Numbered from the stretch's first letter, positions 41,938 through 50,951 are shown. The stretch: DNA of 64,000 nt from JAHFUI01 sp039931615 (GCA_039931615.1 JBDTRR010000032.1:1-64000), one strand, 5' to 3'. The notes: generated by a model from the sequence alone, not told the origin. Numbers and translations: made by a program.

Positions 41938-42264
41938 CTACGGCGCCGCCGGTTCGATCTTCAGCGCCGCCCCGAAGGTTTCGTCGGTCAGCGCGTAGAT
42001 GAACCCATTATCGAGTCCCTTGGTCAGCACCGAGACATGCGTGCGTCCGCGCCCGGTGCCCAGGTCCCACGGGCCGGCGTCCAGGGTGTCGACGACGGCC
42101 GGGCCACGTCCGCCGGCCCGGCCGCGACCAGCCTGCCCCGGCTGCGGCGCCGCGACCGGCGGTCCGGGAGGCGGAGCCTGCTGAGCGGAGTCGGCGGCGA
42201 CCGCAGCGAAGACGAGCAACGCCGCGAGGCAGGACGCAGCAGTCGGACGCGGGGCCTGATTCAC
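41938..42264 (-). pseudogene. PQQ-type sugar dehydrogenase gene with large in-frame internal deletion
   Basis: From GTG 42264, behind CAGGAG, it encodes 108 residues: a signal peptide (AASCLAALLVFAAVAADSA), a Pro/Gly-rich linker, then RTHVSVLTKGLD, which matches the first strand of soluble glucose/sorbosone dehydrogenases (normally continuing HPW-type). This jumps directly to GFIYALTDETFGAALKIEP, the usual C-terminal strand (LTDE..GALLRIEP). About 300 residues of propeller are missing without a frameshift. The product is likely non-functional or a small secreted peptide. Confidence 0.6.
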
Positions 42265-42330
42265 CGGGTAGTCTCCTGGCAAGAGGGCCAGTATACGACG
42301 TCCACATGACGTGATTCCCAGAGTCGTAGG

Positions 42331-42376
42331 TGGCGTCCGACTTCAGTCGGACCAACGGATCAATCCGGCTGCAGCC
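42331..42376 (+). repeat. REP-like two-hairpin element, copy 3 of 3
   Basis: Hairpin A: GTCCGAC (42335-42341)/GTCGGAC (42346-42352), loop TTCA. Linker CAACGGATCAAT, then hairpin B centred on GGCTGCAGCC (42367-42376). Order and flank match copy 2. Confidence 0.65.
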
Positions 42377-42461
42377 AGAAAGCCGCCTGCCCCGGATTGG
42401 CCGTTGCAATCGAACCGGGGGCGAGTAGACTTCCGCAAGCCAAGACTGAGGAGAGGTGCCC

Positions 42462-43424
42462 ATGAAACAAGTCGCTCGGGTCGGATTGCTGCTGTTCCTG
42501 GCCGGTGCCACCGCGAGGGCGCAGCGGCCCTCGGATCCGGCCCTGCTGGTTCCGCAAACGGCGCCGGAACTGGCCTATGTGGCGGTGCCGAACCCGATTA
42601 CCGTCCCCCCCGGCGTCAAGATGGGCGCGTCGGCCAGCCTGGCGTTCGCCGCCAACGGCCATCTGCTGGTCCTGACGCGCGGCGCCCAGCCGTTCTTCGA
42701 GTTCGACGGGAATGGTGCATTCATCCGCACCTTCGGCGACAACATGTTCACGCGGGCGCACGGCGTCCGCCTCGATGCCGACGGCAATATCTGGGCGACC
42801 GACGTCGGTGCGCATGTCGTCTACAAACTGAACCCACAGGGTCAGGTCCTGCTCACGCTCGGCATCAAGGGCGAGGCCGGCGAGTGGAATGAGGCCGCGG
42901 GATCCCGCCGGTTGAATCAGCCGAACGATGTCGCCCTGGCCAGGAACGGCGACGTGTTCATCGTGCAGGGACACACCCCCGGGCCGGGCGGCGACGCGCG
43001 GGTCCTGAAGTTCGACAAGACCGGTGCCTTCATCAAGTCATGGGGCGGCAAGGGCAAGGGACCCGGTCAGTTCGAGGTCGCGCACGGCATCGCCCTCGAT
43101 GCGCAGGGCCTGCTGTGGGTGACGGATCGCGAAAATCAGCGGATCCAGATCTTCGATGCCGACGGCACGTTCGTGCGGGAGCAGAAGTACGCGGGTCTGC
43201 CATGCAGTCTGGATATCGGACGCCAGAACATCTACATGGTCAACGGATTCGCCGGCCAGATTGTGCAGCTCGATCTGAGCGGCAAGGTGATCGCCGCCAC
43301 CGGCAGGGCGGGCACTGGTCCCGGCGAATTCGGGGAGGCGCATTTCATTGCCGTCAGTCCGGCGGGCGAGATCTATGTCGCCGACTCGGTCAACAGCGCG
43401 CTGCTGAAATTCGTCAAGAAGTGA
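42462..43424 (+). CDS. Exported NHL-repeat beta-propeller protein
   Basis: From ATG 42462, behind GAGGAGAGG, this gives 320 residues with a signal peptide (VGLLLFLAGATARA). Six NHL-type blades are visible, for example AHGVRLDADGNIWATDVGAH, FEVAHGIALDAQGLLWVTDR and SPAGEIYVADSVNSALL. The family includes peptidyl-alpha-hydroxyglycine lyase-like and PQQ-associated propellers; enzymatic residues cannot be assigned. It stands alone between a REP element and a convergent ATPase gene. Confidence 0.85.
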   Translation: MKQVARVGLLLFLAGATARAQRPSDPALLVPQTAPELAYVAVPNPITVPPGVKMGASASLAFAANGHLLVLTRGAQPFFEFDGNGAFIRTFGDNMFTRAHGVRLDADGNIWATDVGAHVVYKLNPQGQVLLTLGIKGEAGEWNEAAGSRRLNQPNDVALARNGDVFIVQGHTPGPGGDARVLKFDKTGAFIKSWGGKGKGPGQFEVAHGIALDAQGLLWVTDRENQRIQIFDADGTFVREQKYAGLPCSLDIGRQNIYMVNGFAGQIVQLDLSGKVIAATGRAGTGPGEFGEAHFIAVSPAGEIYVADSVNSALLKFVKK

Positions 43425-43479
43425 CAATCGCGGCGGGTGTCGGCTCCGGCGCGCAGTTTTTCCCCTGCCTCAGGCGGCG

Positions 43480-44424
43480 CTAGCCGAGCAGCTGATCGCT
43501 GATCAGGGTGAGCGACGGCAGGCCGTAGACGTCGTGCGGCAGCTGGCGGATGACAGCCTGGCGGACGCGCGTGAAGCGCCTGGCGATCTCCTGCAGGTAG
43601 TGCGCTTCCTGCGACTTGCGCGCCCGGTAGAACTCCCCTGCCAGGCCGTCGGGCAGGACGCGGTTGACGATCAGCGCGGCGACATCCATACCGGTGGCCG
43701 AGAGCAGTTCCGCCGCGCGGGCGGTCTCCTCGATCGCCAGCCGCTCCGGGATCGTGACCAGCACGAACGACGTCCGGCCGGCGTCGAAGACGCGGTCGCG
43801 CAGCAGCGTCAAGCGCTGCTGGCGGCGCTCGAGTGCCGCCAGCACGTGGTCGGGGGAGCCGGGAACCGGCCCCTCATCCTGACGCTCCGAGCCGCGATCG
43901 ATCTCGAGCAGGGCGCGGCGGTGCTTGACCAGCGCCCGGATCCAGGTGTCCATCACCTCCGGCATCCGCAGCAGCTGCACGGTGTGCCCGGTTGGCGCGG
44001 TGTCGAAGACGATCAGGCTGTAGCGCGCCTCGCGCTCGACGATCAGGTCGATCATCCGATCGAGCAGCGCCACCTCGGCCAGGCCCGGCGAGGCGGCCGC
44101 CATGTCGATCTGCCGGTAGGCCTGGCGGATGACCGCCGGCGCGAACATCCGCTCGATGTCGCGCTTGACCTCGCCGACGTAGCGCCTCGACTCCCGATCG
44201 GCATCGATCTCGATCGCCCAGAGCCCCGGCTCGATCTCGCGCTCCTCGGGTCCAATCGTCCGCTCGAAGATGTCGGAGGTCGAATGCGCCGGGTCGGTCG
44301 AGACCAGCAGCACCCGCTTGCCGCGACGGCTCGCCGCCAGCGCGAACGCCGAGGAGCAGGTGGTCTTGCCGACGCCGCCCTTGCCGCCGAAGAAGACGAT
44401 CTGTCGATCGAGAAGTGAGATCAT
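43480..44424 (-). CDS. ArsA/Get3-family ATPase
   Basis: From ATG 44424 (44466 also open) this gives 314 residues of a deviant-Walker-A P-loop ATPase: VFFGGKGGVGKTTCSSAFAL, LLVSTDPAHSTSDIF, VIFDTAPTGHTVQLL and FVLVTIPERLAIEET. One ATPase unit, not the duplicated ArsA form. The Cys pair that binds arsenite in ArsA is not obvious; there is no ars operon. Upstream on the same strand, past a repeat array, is a small protein ending in Cys-Cys, a combination known with this ATPase group. Confidence 0.9.
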   Translation of the reverse strand: MISLLDRQIVFFGGKGGVGKTTCSSAFALAASRRGKRVLLVSTDPAHSTSDIFERTIGPEEREIEPGLWAIEIDADRESRRYVGEVKRDIERMFAPAVIRQAYRQIDMAAASPGLAEVALLDRMIDLIVEREARYSLIVFDTAPTGHTVQLLRMPEVMDTWIRALVKHRRALLEIDRGSERQDEGPVPGSPDHVLAALERRQQRLTLLRDRVFDAGRTSFVLVTIPERLAIEETARAAELLSATGMDVAALIVNRVLPDGLAGEFYRARKSQEAHYLQEIARRFTRVRQAVIRQLPHDVYGLPSLTLISDQLLG

Positions 44425-44465
44425 CGCGCCAACATCGACCCGATTGAAATCCAGCCACGAAGACA

Positions 44466-44808
44466 CGAAGACACGAAGAAGAAAATTCTTGTTCTCGCTA
44501 TTCGTGCTTTTTGACCAAGGACAACGGCCTCAGACACCGCGCGAAAATACAAAGACCGCGACGCCCAAGAAAAGAAACCTCATTCAAATCTTCTTCGTGG
44601 CTTCGTGGCTTCGTGGCTTCGTGGCTTCGTGGCTTCGTGTCTTCGTGTCTTCGTGTCTTCGTGTCTTCGTGTCTTCGTGGCCAAAGACGATGGTCTCCGC
44701 AAATCACTCGCGAAATGCAGCCGATGACGCGACAAGAGCGTCCTGACTTCGTCTTCGTGATTTCGTACTTTCGTGGCCAGGGACCTCGGCGTCCCGGCCG
44801 CGGTCGCG
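44466..44808. repeat. CTTCGTGG/CTTCGTGT octad array with flanking units
   Basis: The core (44595-44680) holds about five CTTCGTGG and five CTTCGTGT units; single ACGAAGAC-type units (reverse orientation) lie at 44460-44480, and further degenerate units run to 44780. The gap between the ArsA-type gene and the CC-ended gene is otherwise featureless. Inverted outer units could pair over the intervening ~120 bases. No CRISPR-like spacers. Confidence 0.75.
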
Positions 44809-45072
44809 TCAACAACATGGCAGGCTGTCGAGCGGCGACCGCTCGATCCCCATCCGCCGATGCCACTGATGGAAATGGTCGAGCAGGTAGGGATAGATCT
44901 CGAGCAGATACAGCGTCGCCGGATTCGGCATCCCGGCGGCCTCCATGAAGCACAGCAACAGGAACAGGTCGTTCAGTTCGGCGGTCTGCTGCCGGAGATC
45001 CCGCTCGTAGCGGATCAGCGCGGCGCCGCGGAAGACCTCCGCCAGGCGCGTCCGCAGCAGGGAGAGGTTCAC
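44809..45072 (-). CDS. Small Cys-Cys-ended protein (cory-CC-star type)
   Basis: From GTG 45072 (overlapping the preceding gene's stop, GTGA) this gives 87 residues: a helical N-terminus with an IRYERDLRQQ motif, a hydrophobic middle (FLLLCFMEAAGMPNPATLYL), a Trp/His segment (HFHQWHRRMGIERSPLDSL) and a C-terminal PCC followed by stop. From memory this matches the small family annotated as cory-CC-star proteins, which co-occur with ArsA-like ATPases; the ATPase gene is the next on this strand. Function unknown; the terminal Cys pair suggests metal or disulfide chemistry. Confidence 0.72.
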   Translation of the reverse strand: MNLSLLRTRLAEVFRGAALIRYERDLRQQTAELNDLFLLLCFMEAAGMPNPATLYLLEIYPYLLDHFHQWHRRMGIERSPLDSLPCC

Positions 45073-45725
45073 CGTCCGACCAGCAGCTTCACCCGCACCG
45101 CGGGCCCGCCCAGATTGTCTTCGCCGAGCTCCTGGGAAATGCCGGCGCTGCCCAGGATGCCGTTCACGTGCGTGTACTGCACGTCGACGCTGACGCCGAT
45201 CCAGCGCTGGGCTCGCACTTCGACGCCGCCGAGCACCAGGTAGCCGATGTGCGCCGCGTCGACGTTGTCGCCGCTGTCGGAAGAGTCCGAGGTCTCGACA
45301 TAGGCGTAGCGGCCGATGCCGGCGGCGGCGTATGGAATGAGGCGCGACGAGGTGCGGAAGCGATAGCCGGCTGAGAACTCCAGCGGCGTGATCCGGGCGG
45401 TGAGCGGAATGCCGAGCGGGAAGGACTGCCCGTTGAACACGAACGCCCGTTGTCCCGTGTTCTCGAACCGAGAGGCGGACACCTCGGCGAAGAGGCCGCT
45501 GCGAAACGCCGCCTGCACGCCGCCGCCCCAGAACTGCTGCCACGTCTGGCCGAACACCGCGTCGAACGTCTCTGAGGCCGCCGGGCGCTGGGCGACGGCC
45601 AGGAAGAACGGACGGAACGACACCGCCGGCGCGTCGCCGTTCGATCCCGCCAGCGGACGGGGTGTTTGCGCGGCGAGCGGCAGGGCGGCCGCGAACGTCA
45701 GGATCAGGGCAAACGTTACTCGCAA
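45069..45725 (-). CDS. Outer-membrane beta-barrel protein
   Basis: From TTG 45725, 6 bases after AAGGAG, this gives 218 residues with a signal peptide (FALILTFAAALPLAA). The rest is an eight- to ten-strand barrel pattern (VQAAFRSGLFAEVSASRFE, LEFSAGYRFR, IGYLVLGGVEVRA, VSVDVQYTHVNG) with a C-terminal VRVKLLVGR. OmpA/OmpW-like fold. It overlaps the CC-ended gene and follows the subtilase gene by 52 bases, so the three are probably one unit. Confidence 0.75.
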   Translation of the reverse strand: MRVTFALILTFAAALPLAAQTPRPLAGSNGDAPAVSFRPFFLAVAQRPAASETFDAVFGQTWQQFWGGGVQAAFRSGLFAEVSASRFENTGQRAFVFNGQSFPLGIPLTARITPLEFSAGYRFRTSSRLIPYAAAGIGRYAYVETSDSSDSGDNVDAAHIGYLVLGGVEVRAQRWIGVSVDVQYTHVNGILGSAGISQELGEDNLGGPAVRVKLLVGR

Positions 45726-45777
45726 GAGGACTCCTTCGCTCACTGCCTGCAGGTCACGGGGAGAGGATGGGTGGCGC

Positions 45778-47400
45778 TTATCTGGCAATGCCGAGCCCGC
45801 GCAGCGTGTTGCGTGCCTCGACCAGTCCGAAGCCGTAGAGCGGGTCGCGGCCCGGATCGCCCAGGTCGGTGGCGAACCGCTCCAGCGCCGCCTCGACGGC
45901 GGCCGGATCGGTGACGCCCTGCTGCATCAGCATCGCCGCCACGCCGGCGACGTGCGGCGCCGCCTGCGAGGTGCCGATGTACCCGATGTCGGCGACCACG
46001 TCGAACCGCGGCGCCTGGTAGCGGGCCGGCGGCTGCAGGAAGGTTTCCACGAAATTGAAGTCGAGTGTCTGCTGCCAGATGTAGCCGTTCTCCCGGAAGC
46101 CGCGATTCGAGCCGCCCGGCGCCGACAGCTCGATCCAGGCGCCGGTGCTCGAATAGAACGACCGGTTCTTCAGCGGATCGACCGCCGCCACCGACACCGC
46201 GCCGTTGACACGTGAGGCAATCTCGCCGAGGACTTCGGTCGGGTTGCCGTCCTCGAAATCGTTGCCGCCGGAGACCGCGATGAACGCCCCCTTGCCGACG
46301 GCGTACCTGATGGCGTCCTCGATCACCGGCGAGCAGCCGGGTTGGGCCGGCCGCGTGCCGCAATCCGCCGGTCCGCTGCGGCCGAGGCTCAAGTTGAGGA
46401 CCTTGGCGCCGTTGTCGGCCGCATACCGGATGCCGCGCGCCACCACTTCGTCTGTCGCCTCATTGGGTGAGCCGAAAATCTGATCCCAGATCGAATCAAT
46501 CACCTTGATCGGCATCAGCTTCACGCCGTAGGCGACGCCGGCCGCGCTGGTGTTGTCGTTGGTCAGCTGGCCGATCGTGCCGCTGACGTGCGTGCCGTGA
46601 CCGTCGAAATCGAGCGGCGTCCCGCTGTTCCAGATGAAATCGTGCGGCGCGACGAACCGGCTGGCGCCGCCCAGCTGCGGCGCCGCCGCGTACGGCAGCG
46701 TCAGCGGCCCGAGCGCCGGATAGCTGACCCCTTGTTCGTCAATGAACGCGGACGCCGTCCGCGACACCGTCGCATTGGTGTAGGCCACGCCGGTGTCGAT
46801 CACCGCCACGACGATCGAGGACCCGGCCAGCGGCTGGATATCCCAGGCCCGCTCCATGTCAATCAGCGGCAGGTTCCATTGCCGCGACGCGTAGAGCGGA
46901 TCGTTCGGTTTGAACTCGGTGTGGACCCGATAGGCGGCCTGTGCGTATTCGACGTCGCCGCGCTGCGCCAGCGCCTGGGCAACCGCTTCGGCATCTTCGC
47001 TGGCATCAATCTGGACCACGTCGAAGTTGGCGCTCGATGGCCGGGTCGAGATGGCTGCGGTCCGCGCGGTCGCCGACAGCGCCGACAACCGGGAGGCGCT
47101 GGACATCCCGTCGCGGAAGCGCACCAGGACGCGTCCGCCGCGGTAATGCAGGCCGCCGGCGCCCAGCCGGTCCTGCAGGTTCGCGCGGGAACGGATCGAA
47201 CGGCGCCGCCGGGTCTCGGGACTGTCCGGCACCCGCGATCGGTCCGCCACCACGCCCCGATCGATGGCCGGAAGACCGACGCCGATCACGACGTCGAGCG
47301 GCCCGGGCGCCGGCGCCTGGCCGATGGCTCGGCTGCCGGCCATCGCCGCGATGCCGATCAGCAGCGCGAGCGAAAAGAGACGAACACGCGAACTACGCAT
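45778..47400 (-). CDS. Exported subtilisin-like serine peptidase (S8)
   Basis: This 540-residue protein has a signal peptide (LFSLALLIGIAAMAGSRA), an inhibitor-I9-like prodomain (~residues 95-150; RDGMSSASRLSAL) and the catalytic domain with the full triad: Asp in VAVIDTGVAYTN, His in DGHGTHVSGTIGQL, Ser in GTSQAAPHVAGVAAM. The oxyanion Asn is in AVSGGNDFEDG. A TAGAAT -10 hexamer (47412-47407, minus strand) ends 7 bases before the ATG, predicting a leaderless transcript. Confidence 0.93.
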   Translation of the reverse strand: MRSSRVRLFSLALLIGIAAMAGSRAIGQAPAPGPLDVVIGVGLPAIDRGVVADRSRVPDSPETRRRRSIRSRANLQDRLGAGGLHYRGGRVLVRFRDGMSSASRLSALSATARTAAISTRPSSANFDVVQIDASEDAEAVAQALAQRGDVEYAQAAYRVHTEFKPNDPLYASRQWNLPLIDMERAWDIQPLAGSSIVVAVIDTGVAYTNATVSRTASAFIDEQGVSYPALGPLTLPYAAAPQLGGASRFVAPHDFIWNSGTPLDFDGHGTHVSGTIGQLTNDNTSAAGVAYGVKLMPIKVIDSIWDQIFGSPNEATDEVVARGIRYAADNGAKVLNLSLGRSGPADCGTRPAQPGCSPVIEDAIRYAVGKGAFIAVSGGNDFEDGNPTEVLGEIASRVNGAVSVAAVDPLKNRSFYSSTGAWIELSAPGGSNRGFRENGYIWQQTLDFNFVETFLQPPARYQAPRFDVVADIGYIGTSQAAPHVAGVAAMLMQQGVTDPAAVEAALERFATDLGDPGRDPLYGFGLVEARNTLRGLGIAR

Positions 47401-47446
47401 TCGAGTATTCTAGTTTCAAAGCCGCGTCGGGTGACGCTTTGACACT

Positions 47447-48835
47447 ATGCCTGAAACACTCTTTCAAAAAGTCTGGAACGCGCACACCGTTCGCACGTTG
47501 CCGAGTGGACAGACCCAGCTCTTCGTCGGCCTGCATCTGGTCCACGAAGTGACCAGCCCGCAGGCGTTCGACATGCTGCGCCAGCATGGCTGGCACGTCG
47601 CCTTTCCGAATCGCACCTTCGCCACCGTCGATCACATCGTGCCGACCGACTCGCGGCGGCGGCCGTTTCTCGATCTGATGGCCGAAGAGATGACGGTCGC
47701 GCTCGAGCGCAACTGCCGTGAGTTCGGCATCAACCTGTGGGCGCCGGAAAGTCCCGATCAGGGCATCGTCCATGTCATCGGTCCGGCGCTCGGCTTGACG
47801 CAGCCGGGCATGACGATCGCGTGCGGCGACAGCCACACCTCGACCCATGGCGCGGTCGGCGCCATTGCCTTCGGCATCGGCACCTCGCAGGTGCGCGATG
47901 TGCTGGCGTCGCAGTGCCTCGCCCTCGAGCCCTTGAAGGTCCGGCGCATCGACGTCGACGGCCGGCTGTCCCCGGGGGTCTACGCGAAGGACGTCATCCT
48001 GACGATCATCCGCCGCCTCGGCGTCCAGGGCGGCAACGGCTTCGCCTACGAGTACGGCGGCAGCACGCTCGATGCGATGACGATCGACGAACGGATGACG
48101 ATCTGCAACATGTCGATCGAGGGCGGCGCGCGCGCCGGCTACGTCAACCCCGACGAAACGACGTTTGCGTATCTGCGCGGACGCCGGTTCGCGCCGGAGG
48201 GGGACGCCTTCGACCGCGCGGTCACCTGGTGGAAGCAGCTGGCCTCGGACAGCGGCGCGAGCTACGACGACCGGGTCCGCTTCGAGGCGGCGACGATCGA
48301 ACCGACCGTTACCTGGGGCATCAACCCCGGGCAATCGGTCAGCATCGGCGAATCGATTCCAGGCGACGCCGACGAAGAGGCACTCGCCTTCATGGGGTTC
48401 AAGCGTGGGGCGCGCGTGCGCGGCACCCGCATCGACGTCGCCTTCATCGGCTCGTGCACCAACGGCCGGCTGTCGGACCTGGAGGAGGCGGCGCGCGTCG
48501 TCCGCGGTCACCATGTGTCGCCGCACGTCAAGGCGCTGGTCGTGCCCGGATCGAACGCGGTGGCGCGGGACGCCGAGGCGCGCGGGCTGCACGAGGTGTT
48601 CCGGGAGGCCGGTTTCGAATGGCGCGGCGCCGGCTGTTCGATGTGCCTGGGCATGAACACCGACCGGCTGGAAGGTCAGCAGGTCTGCGCCTCCTCGTCG
48701 AACCGCAACTTCAAGGGCCGCCAGGGCAGTCCGACCGGCCGGACGCTGCTGATGAGCCCGGCGATGGTGGCCGCCGCCGCCCTGTCCGGCGAAGTGGCCG
48801 ACGTGCGCGAATTGCTCGAGGGAGTGCCGGTATGA
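47447..48835 (+). CDS. leuC: 3-isopropylmalate dehydratase large subunit
   Basis: This 462-residue aconitase-family subunit isomerises 2- to 3-isopropylmalate in leucine synthesis. It has the Fe-S cluster region FIGSCTNGRLSDLEEA and GCSMCLGMNTD, supplying the three cluster Cys, and CGDSHTSTHGAVGAIAFGIG near the N-terminus. Full length. It overlaps leuD (ATGA). Confidence 0.95.
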   Translation: MPETLFQKVWNAHTVRTLPSGQTQLFVGLHLVHEVTSPQAFDMLRQHGWHVAFPNRTFATVDHIVPTDSRRRPFLDLMAEEMTVALERNCREFGINLWAPESPDQGIVHVIGPALGLTQPGMTIACGDSHTSTHGAVGAIAFGIGTSQVRDVLASQCLALEPLKVRRIDVDGRLSPGVYAKDVILTIIRRLGVQGGNGFAYEYGGSTLDAMTIDERMTICNMSIEGGARAGYVNPDETTFAYLRGRRFAPEGDAFDRAVTWWKQLASDSGASYDDRVRFEAATIEPTVTWGINPGQSVSIGESIPGDADEEALAFMGFKRGARVRGTRIDVAFIGSCTNGRLSDLEEAARVVRGHHVSPHVKALVVPGSNAVARDAEARGLHEVFREAGFEWRGAGCSMCLGMNTDRLEGQQVCASSSNRNFKGRQGSPTGRTLLMSPAMVAAAALSGEVADVRELLEGVPV

Positions 48836-49428
48836 GCCCAGCCACCCAGATCACCAAGGTGAGCGGCCGCGCCATCCCGCTTCGCGGCCACGATATCGAT
48901 ACCGACCGGATCATGCCGGCACGGTATCTCCGGGTCGTCTCGTTCGACGGCCTCGAACAGCATCTGTTCGAAGACGACCGCAAGGACAACCCGCAGCACC
49001 CATTCGGCGATCCGCGCTACACCGGATCGGCCGTGCTGGTCGTCAACGGCAATTTCGGCTGCGGGTCGTCGCGCGAGCACGCGCCGCAGGGGCTGGTCCG
49101 CTACGGCATCCGCGCCATCGTCGGCGAGTCGTTCTCGGAGATCTTCCAGGGCAACTCGGTCCTGCTCGGCCTGCCGTGCATCGCCGCCGACCCCGCGGCG
49201 ATCGAGCAGCTGCAGGCGCTGATCGAAGCGACGCCCGACGTCATCGTCGACGCCAGCATCGAGAGCGGTGCGATCACCGCCGGCTCGCTGCGTCTGCAGG
49301 GTTCGGTGCCGCCGGCGCTGCGCGACGCATTCATCAGCGGGCAATGGAACGGCACGGCGATGCTGCTCGATAAATTTGACGAAGTGCGCGCGATCGCCAG
49401 CAGCCTCCCCTACGTCTCCGGCTTCTGA
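48832..49428 (+). CDS. leuD: 3-isopropylmalate dehydratase small subunit
   Basis: This 198-residue swivel-domain subunit carries HDIDTDRIMPARYLRVV and NFGCGSSREHAPQGL, the substrate-recognition and catalytic Ser motifs. It assembles with LeuC. Start overlaps the leuC stop. leuB is not in the window; leuA follows after a cupin and a LysR gene. Confidence 0.95.
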   Translation: MSPATQITKVSGRAIPLRGHDIDTDRIMPARYLRVVSFDGLEQHLFEDDRKDNPQHPFGDPRYTGSAVLVVNGNFGCGSSREHAPQGLVRYGIRAIVGESFSEIFQGNSVLLGLPCIAADPAAIEQLQALIEATPDVIVDASIESGAITAGSLRLQGSVPPALRDAFISGQWNGTAMLLDKFDEVRAIASSLPYVSGF

Positions 49429-49591
49429 ACGGTCTCAGCCGGCGGCCCACGGGACGGTCTGAAGACCATACCCTACACCTGCTGAGCCAGGGCACTCCCT
49501 TCAGGGTGTGCCGCGGGTCGTTGTCCGGGGGGTCGCGCCGACGTCGCGCGCGCCGCTGAAGGGCAGACACCACGTCCGACGGACATTCCGC

Positions 49592-49597
49592 TAGAAT
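49592..49597 (+). promoter_or_regulatory. -10-like TAGAAT, probable leaderless start of the cupin gene
   Basis: TAGAAT ends 7 bases before the ATG at 49605, so transcription would start at the start codon. Confidence 0.45.
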
Positions 49598-49604
49598 CGC
49601 CGCC

Positions 49605-50039
49605 ATGAAGACGTCTTCGATTCTGGCGATGCTGGTCATGATGGCCGCGCTGACGACAGCCGACGGCGTGCCGACGACCGTCACCTATGTTCCCCACGAC
49701 ACGGTGTCGGCCACCATGGCCAAGGGCGGATCCATCATCAACGACCATGGCCTGATCGTCCTGGCCCAGCGCCGCGCCGCCGGGGAGGTCGAGTTCCATG
49801 AAAAAACCCACCATGTCTTCATCATCGTCGAAGGCGAAGCGACGCTGGTGACCGGCGGGACCATGGTCGGCGCCAGGGACACCGCGCCCGGCCAACGCCG
49901 CGCCACCAGCGTGGATGGCGGGCAGACCCACCACCTGACCAAAGGCGACGTGATCACGATTCCAGCGAAGACGCCGCATTGGTTCAAGGAAGTGCCGACG
50001 CAGACGATCGCCTACTACGCGGTGAACACCGAGCCGTAG
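49605..50039 (+). CDS. Exported cupin-domain protein
   Basis: This 144-residue protein has a short signal (ILAMLVMMAALTTADG) and one cupin barrel: metal motif 1 is around VEFHEKTHHVFIIVEGE (HxxxHHxxxxxxGE-like), motif 2 around GDVITIPAKTPHWFKEV. The metal-binding residues appear intact. Substrate unknown. The gene lies between leuD and the convergent LysR gene. Confidence 0.8.
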   Translation: MKTSSILAMLVMMAALTTADGVPTTVTYVPHDTVSATMAKGGSIINDHGLIVLAQRRAAGEVEFHEKTHHVFIIVEGEATLVTGGTMVGARDTAPGQRRATSVDGGQTHHLTKGDVITIPAKTPHWFKEVPTQTIAYYAVNTEP

Positions 50040-50054
50040 CCGGCGGTTCGCATC

Positions 50055-50942
50055 TCAGCCGGCCGTTCCTGGTTTCTCCTGCGCCGCCGCCAGAAAGGCA
50101 TCCGAGGCGTGCGACCGATGCGCGCGCCGGCAGACCAGCGACACCTGGCGGCGACGGGAAATGCCGGCCACCGGAATCGCCACCAGCCGGCCGCTCGCGA
50201 TTTCCGTCGTGGCGCATTGGCGCGGGAGCAGCGCCACGCCGAGCTTCAACTCGACCGCCCGTTTGATCCCATCCAGACTGGGCAGCGCGATGACCATCCG
50301 CAGCGCGATGCGGCGCTGTTCGAACAGCCGCAGCACCCGTTCTCGCGCCGGCGACGGATCGTTGTGCGCGACGACCGGCTCGGACGCGAGCTGATCCATG
50401 GTCACCTGACGCCGGCCCGCCAGGGCGTGGGCCGGATGGACGAGCAGAACCAGCTCGTCGCTGCCGACCGGAACCTCGAGCAGTCCGGTCTCCGCCGGAT
50501 GAAAGGTCAGCGCGCCGAAATCGAGGCTGCCCTGCTGAACCTCGACAGCAATCTGGCGCGCCGGCACGCGGCGGACGTCGATGGCGATATCCGGATAGCG
50601 GGCGCGAAAGCGCGCGATCAGCGGCAGCAGCGTGTGAATTGCCGCTTCGTTGGCCCCGATCAGGACGCGGCCGCGCCGCAGGTCCCGCAGTTCGCGCATC
50701 GCCGACTCGGTTTCCTCGGCCAGCCGGACCAGCCGCTGCCCGTAGTTCTGCAGGATCCGACCGGCGTCGGTCAGCGTGCCGGTCTTCGACGACCGGTCGA
50801 AGAGCTGCTCCCCGAGATCGACTTCGAGACGGCGGATCGCTTGACTCACCGCCGGCTGCGTGCGGTGCACCTTGGCCGCCGCGCGCGAAAAGCTGCGCTC
50901 CTGCGCGACGGCGAGAAAGGTCTTGAGGGCGGACAGGTCCAT
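50055..50942 (-). CDS. LysR-family transcriptional regulator
   Basis: From ATG 50942 (MDLSALKTFLAVAQERSFSR) this gives 295 residues with an N-terminal winged helix (AAAKVHRTQPAVSQAIRRLE) and a periplasmic-binding-like effector domain (LIGANEAAIHTLLPLIARFR, ELKLGVALLP). It diverges from leuA. LysR regulators of leu genes (LeuO, or those binding isopropylmalate) make leucine-pathway control plausible. AT-rich dyads in the shared intergenic region are candidate binding sites. Confidence 0.9.
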   Translation of the reverse strand: MDLSALKTFLAVAQERSFSRAAAKVHRTQPAVSQAIRRLEVDLGEQLFDRSSKTGTLTDAGRILQNYGQRLVRLAEETESAMRELRDLRRGRVLIGANEAAIHTLLPLIARFRARYPDIAIDVRRVPARQIAVEVQQGSLDFGALTFHPAETGLLEVPVGSDELVLLVHPAHALAGRRQVTMDQLASEPVVAHNDPSPARERVLRLFEQRRIALRMVIALPSLDGIKRAVELKLGVALLPRQCATTEIASGRLVAIPVAGISRRRQVSLVCRRAHRSHASDAFLAAAQEKPGTAG

Positions 50943-50951
50943 CGGCCCATC

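Noticed and set aside
43480..44424. Arsenite efflux pump ATPase (true ArsA)
   Set aside because: Only one ATPase domain is present and no arsB, arsC, arsD or arsR gene is near.
44595..44680. Possible CRISPR array
   Set aside because: Units are 8 bases and directly abut; there are no spacers and no cas genes.
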